In this document: positions 60,140 to 64,000 of the stretch, in pieces
How positions within the stretch are numbered: position 1 is the stretch's first letter
How the letters are laid out: every line of letters begins with the position of its first letter
Assembly: GCA_025330725.1 (NCBI GenBank)
Contig: JAIWND010000010.1
Coordinates: 982,100-1,046,099 of the forward strand
Direction: 5' to 3'
DNA: 64,000 bases
DNA from: Chlamydoabsidia padenii
Lineage: Eukaryota; Mucoromycota; Mucoromycetes; Mucorales; Cunninghamellaceae
Made by a program: the position numbers and the translations under genes
The notes under the pieces: generated by a model
Database searches by the model: none
What the model was told of the DNA's origin: nothing
The model's input: only the letters and a program-made list of their open reading frames with translations

Positions 60140-60333
60140 ATCTTTTTATTTTTTAATTTTATTTTTACATATATCCAATCTTATACATATATCATACCTA
60201 CTTTTATTCCAATTGTCTTTTTATATAATAAAACTCTATCATGTTTGTTGATCAATCATCTTATCTGCCTTATTTGGTGCCTTATTTCATCTTTGACTGT
60301 ATGACGAGGGGAAGCCTATTTGCTCATGCAGTC

Positions 60334-60349
60334 ATTTTTAAACCCCGTC
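60334..60349 (+). promoter_or_regulatory. AAACCCCG element upstream of RAS
   Basis: ATTTTTAAACCCCGTC, 72-87 bp before the ATG, followed by a pyrimidine-rich leader; arrangement is the same as upstream of CysRS. Confidence 0.45.
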
Positions 60350-60420
60350 TTTTTTTTTCTTACCCTTTTTTCTTGTCTTCTTCTTTTTTTCCCCTCTTCT
60401 CTTTTATACATGCCCCATTA

Positions 60421-61402
60421 ATGTCAAAACCTGCCTACTTTTTAAGAGAGTAAGTTGGATAACTTACTGGTCCACTTTCATCATCTCTGATAAAAGTGAC
60501 ATGACCATGAACCAATCTAACTTGCTCTCTTTTCTAATTCTTTAGATACAAGATTGTTATTGTTGGTGGTGGTGGTAAGTAGATGAATCGAAAAACGATA
60601 TATCTCGGAACTTTATCATAATAAACTATTATATCCTAATTAGGTGTTGGTAAATCTGCTATTACGATCCAATTCATACAATCCCATTTTGTGGACGAAT
60701 ACGATCCCACGATTGAAGGTAATACAACACCCTTTTTTCATGCGTATTATCAAAAATGATACTGATGATTTGTTTTATATATAGATTCATACCGAAAACA
60801 ATGTATTATAGATCAAGAAACGGCACTTTTGGATGTCTTGGATACAGCAGGTCAAGAGGAATACAGGTATTAAAAACAAAAAGGGTGGGGTGGGGTGTCG
60901 TTCATATATTTCTTTTTTAAATACTAATAGTGCCATGCGGGAACAATACATGCGTAATGGTGAAGGATTCATCTTGGTCTATTCTATCACATCTCGACTC
61001 TCCTTTGATGAAATCAGTAGTTTTTATCAACAAATTCGACGTGTCAAGGATAAGAACTTTTTCCCAATGATCTTGGTAGGAAACAAGTGCGATTTGGAAT
61101 CAGATCGACAAGTCTCTTCTCAAGGTATACACACGCATACATAAACATTGGATGGTAGTTAACTTTTTTTTTTTTTTTTTTTTTTTTTGTTAGAGGGGCA
61201 TGATCTTGCTAAAGAATTCGGATGTCCCTTTTTGGAAACTTCGGCAAAACAACGTATACATGTCGATGATAGTTTTTATCAAGTCGTCCGAGAAATACGC
61301 CGCATGAATAAAAGGGAACAAGAAACTAGTCGGTCTAAACTGAGTGATTCGAATCACACTGAAAAGAACAAGACAGGATGTTGTGGTTGTGTCTTGATGT
61401 AA
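60421..61402 (+). CDS. RAS: Ras small GTPase
   Basis: Six exons encode about 200 residues. Switch and nucleotide motifs: [19 protein letters not shown] (P-loop; Gly at the position of Ala11, as in yeast Ras), YDPTIEDSYRKQ (switch I/effector loop), [20 protein letters not shown] (switch II with the Gln61 equivalent), VGNKCDL and ETSAK. The C-terminus GCCGCVLM has palmitoylation-type cysteines and a CVLM CAAX box, so farnesylation and plasma-membrane location are expected. Effector-loop sequence places it in the Ras rather than Rap or Rheb group. The AAACCCCG element is 80-90 bp upstream of the ATG (60334-60349). Confidence 0.94.
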
Positions 61403-61711
61403 CTGGAATCCATCTTCCCCTTATACAGTACTATTCTATTAGCCCCCCCCACTTTGACCCATTTACTATTATCCATTCTTATCAAACACTTTTTTATAAC
61501 CCATTCTGTATTATTCCTGTCCTCACTTTTTATTTTATTTGACATTAATAAAAGTATCAGCACTTTACCAATCTAATTCTTACCGTATAACTGTATTTGA
61601 AATGATAAAATCTATGCCGACTTGATTTAACAATGAAATGCAACAGGTCATTTTTTTGTCAACCGACGATGACTCGCGATACTTCGTTAGGCCACTATTT
61701 GGTCAGTTTTG

Positions 61712-61755
<44 letters not shown>

Positions 61756-61954
61756 CCATCTTTTGATGCAAAAAGCACGTCCCTTCCAAGTCAAATATAG
61801 CATAACTTTCCCCTTGAGTGAAGCATCTTGTTTTAAAAGTTGACCAAAGTAAAGTAAAAGTAACCAATAAATGTGATAAAGTGAACTTGAGCCGAAATAG
61901 AATATATGTGAGAAGACGGTAATGCGACAATTGTGCAAAAGAAAAAAAGGTAAT
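61403..61954. other. 3' region of RAS and spacer with T41 run
   Basis: AATAAAAGT (61547-61555) is a likely RAS polyadenylation signal. T41 occupies 61715-61755. Minus-strand frames here are driven by the homopolymer and are not genes. Confidence 0.45.
61715..61755. repeat. T41 homopolymer
   Basis: Uninterrupted T run in intergenic DNA upstream of the second Fanzor-like remnant. Confidence 0.85.
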
Positions 61955-62440
61955 TCATGCCAAATTCAAAATCCCGATTACCTTCCCCACAATGCATTTC
62001 CGCACCGTTCTCAATCCCCACTTGTCTCAATTGCACCCAACTCTAATGAGCACAAAACAAGGATGGGTAAAGGAGATCAAGCAAGCTCATCACCTACTTT
62101 TGGCTCTGGATATCAATGAGGCGTGGACTTTATTCAAATTGCTCAATTTTCGGCATAAGAACTCTGGTAAACATTTCCATGGATGAAGACACCAGAGTGT
62201 TGTATGCTGTACTGCCTGTAACATATTTCAGCGACAAAGTGTTAATGCGTCTTGAAACATCCGGCCCTGTTCTCTGTGCTCACCCATAATCATGCTGCTG
62301 CTGATCAAAATCACCAACCCCGCATCATCCGGGTAATGAAGCCTCGTTGGACGCATACACCAAAAGTGGCATCTCCTTTTCTTTTCCTTTTACCTTGTAG
62401 TCCATGGCTTCAGTCGTAGTCGTTTTTTGTCTGGTCAATA
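61955..62440 (+). pseudogene. decayed Fanzor (TnpB-like) fragment, copy 2
   Basis: Aligns with the last 500 bp of copy 1 (37210-37705). Correspondences: CAAATTCAAAATCCCGATTA with CAAACAAGATCCCATTAC; the translated LDINEAWTL with VDVNEQYTL; SVVCCTACNIFQ with SVVSCNACHIIW; QSVNAS-stop-NI with QNVNASRNI; and a conserved non-coding tail, AAGTGGCATCTCCTTTTCTT with AAGTGGCACCTCCTTTTCTT, then TTGTCTGGT. The first zinc-ribbon cysteine pair is lost and stops interrupt the frame, so it is dead and older or more decayed than copy 1. It sits between RAS and the 3' end of RPS14. Confidence 0.7.
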
Positions 62441-62563
62441 TTTATTAGTAAAGTAATGATTGACGTACATACAAAGACAAATGATAATATGTACAAGATG
62501 ATAAATATCCTTTTTTTATTATTATTACTATAGATTCTATAACTATATAAACTAAAAAACAAT

Positions 62564-63236
62564 CTAGAGACGACGACCACGACGACCACCCTTTCTTCGA
62601 GTAGAATCAGTAGGAATGGGTGTAGTATCTTCAATACGACCAATACGCATACCAGCCCGAGCCAAAGCACGAAGAGCACTTTGACCACCAGGACCAGGGG
62701 TCTTGACACCAGTACCACCAGTTGCTCGGATCTTGACATGAAGAGCATTAATACCCAATTCCTTGCACTTGGCAGCCACATCTTGAGCAGCCAACATGGC
62801 AGCATAAGGAGAAGATTCATCACGATCAGCCTTGACCTTCATACCACCTATTTTTTTTTTAAAAAACAAGAGGGGGTTATACAATGGAAGAGAAACAGGA
62901 GGGGGATGATGATGCACATCATGCCGCTCACATCCCTAGAGAGGATGGGCTTCCTTCGTTACAAAAAAAAAAAAAAAAGCTTCTTATTCTTTACCTGTTA
63001 CGCGAGAAATGGTTTCTCGGCCAGAGAGATCAGTGACATGAACAAAGGTATCGTTGAATGAGGCAAAGATGTGAGCCACACCAAAGACTAATTCACCTTC
63101 ACGGACTTGAGGACCAAGGGTCACGGTTTCAACAGGTTTCTTGACAGCAGCACGCTTGGACTAGGAATACATAAAAATGGATCAATATTTTTTTTTCTTG
63201 TGATGGATTGGGAAGGATGGATGGAGGTCTTACCAT
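62564..63236 (-). CDS. RPS14: ribosomal protein S14 (uS11)
   Basis: Three exons; the first contains only the ATG (63236-63234), then intron 63161-63233, exon from 63160, a second intron (about 62850-62995) and the last exon to the TAG at 62564-62566. The product is about 150 residues: [93 protein letters not shown], and the basic tail [11 protein letters not shown]. Component of the 40S platform near the mRNA exit. GATCGGGGTTTCACA (63326-63340) upstream is the AAACCCCG element in the sense of the gene. Confidence 0.96.
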
Positions 63237-63736
63237 GATGGATGGATGGATATAAAGAAAGAAGAAGGAAGATGATGTTGCTTTTATAGAAGATTTTTTT
63301 TATTTTTATAAAAAGGCGGGCGGAGGATCGGGGTTTCACATCAACAGGAACGTCCGAAGACCAAAGTAAAATCGGCATTTAAAAACTCGTCATCATTTTA
63401 CCCTTTTCTTCCCATTTTATCACTATAATGAAATTGGTTTGCAATGTGAACAATGCTTGTACGAATGCTCGATGGTCGGTCTACTGGGGTTATCTTTAAT
63501 TGAAAAATCGGCAACTGACATGGACAACCAATCAATCAGCAGCAACAACAATAGCGTACCTTCTCGTCTCAACACCATATATTCGGTGGTTTATTAACAA
63601 GTGCTGCACATCGATCGGCGTCAAAAAGAATCCACTATCCAATAATCTCCAAGGTTCTGGTTAACAGGTTTTGCAGACATAAATTACGACATACAAACTT
63701 CCTTATTACGGGGCAGCATACTATTTTGGTGATGTT
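63237..63736. other. RPS14 promoter and spacer
   Basis: Apart from the AAACCCCG element at 63326-63340 and an AAATCGGCATTTAAAAAC sequence near 63371, nothing is recognised up to the partial frame at the right edge. Confidence 0.35.
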
Positions 63737-64000
63737 CTATTCTTCTTGAACATCATAGTGCACAATACGTTGTCGTATGGCTTTATCAAATGGAATATGA
63801 TTATGACCATTGGATGTATTATATAGGTGACCGGAATACTCAAAAACGAACAGTGGTATTGAAGGCCAATGGTGGGACTCCTGAAAAACACTACGTCTTC
63901 TTGAAAACAATGGTAGTTGGTATGTATACAATGGCAAAGTATCGTGCTAGATTCGGGTCTTTGTCCTCATCATCGTCACCATTATCAATAGGAAATGGTC
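63737..64000 (-). CDS. possible C-terminal part of an unknown gene (partial)
   Basis: A minus-strand frame enters from the right edge and ends QRIVHYDVQEE-stop at 63737. Upstream of about 63937 the frame may need an intron (an alternative frame there reads DDDEDKDPNLARYFAIV). The visible 66 residues are mixed and non-repetitive, which favours coding, but no family is recognised. Treat as tentative. Confidence 0.25.

Overview
The window looks like nuclear chromosomal DNA of a filamentous fungus, most probably a member of the Mucoromycota (Mucorales-type). The reasons are AT-rich, homopolymer-rich intergenic DNA; gene-dense layout; nearly every gene split by several short introns (about 50-100 nt); fungal proteins such as SHO1, BRL1/BRR6, a Zn2Cys6 regulator and fungal-style MOT1; and long Ser/Thr/Gln/Asn-rich disordered regions. 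The assignment below phylum level is inference.

Layout. 0-11 kb: the 3' end of an unknown gene, then a minus-strand series of BRL1/BRR6-like nuclear envelope protein, argininosuccinate lyase, SED5 syntaxin and an alpha-arrestin. 11-19 kb: a divergent VPS9-domain Rab5 exchange factor and cysteinyl-tRNA synthetase with a probable mitochondrial leader. 19-34 kb: ribonucleotide reductase small subunit, a PHO80/PCL-like cyclin, a secreted RlpA-like protein, an AKR6 (Kv-beta type) aldo-keto reductase, a UBE2E-type E2, a DPP5-type secreted peptidase, RPS29, SHO1, an MFSD10-like transporter and complex I subunit NDUFS5. 34-37.7 kb is a transposon graveyard: a decayed Helitron helicase, a 28-bp tandem array, a dispersed repeat and a decayed Fanzor/TnpB-like gene. 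37.8-46.4 kb: MOT1 (BTAF1) and a divergent MpaB-like oxygenase. 46.4-48.9 kb is repeat-rich and gene-free, with three more copies of the dispersed repeat and a double-hairpin cluster. 49-64 kb: a disordered unknown protein with a minisatellite, a tiny multi-exon gene, NAA10, a second disordered unknown protein, eIF4E, a Zn2Cys6 transcription factor, RAS, a second Fanzor-like remnant, RPS14 and a partial gene at the edge.

The genes are mostly housekeeping and do not form a cluster with one shared task, although membrane traffic (SED5, arrestin, VPS9) and signalling (SHO1, RAS, cyclin) are well represented.

The most interesting signals are two related, decayed copies of an RNA-guided-nuclease-like (Fanzor/TnpB) gene with a shared 3' end, one lying 1.2 kb from a decayed Helitron; a short motif, AAAYCCCG, that recurs in the upstream regions of many unrelated genes and at the end of a dispersed repeat family; an apparent excess of GC-AG introns; and an AKR6 protein whose catalytic Tyr and Lys are both replaced. 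All gene models were spliced by eye; exon junctions were chosen from consensus splice sites and reading frame and have not been checked against transcripts.
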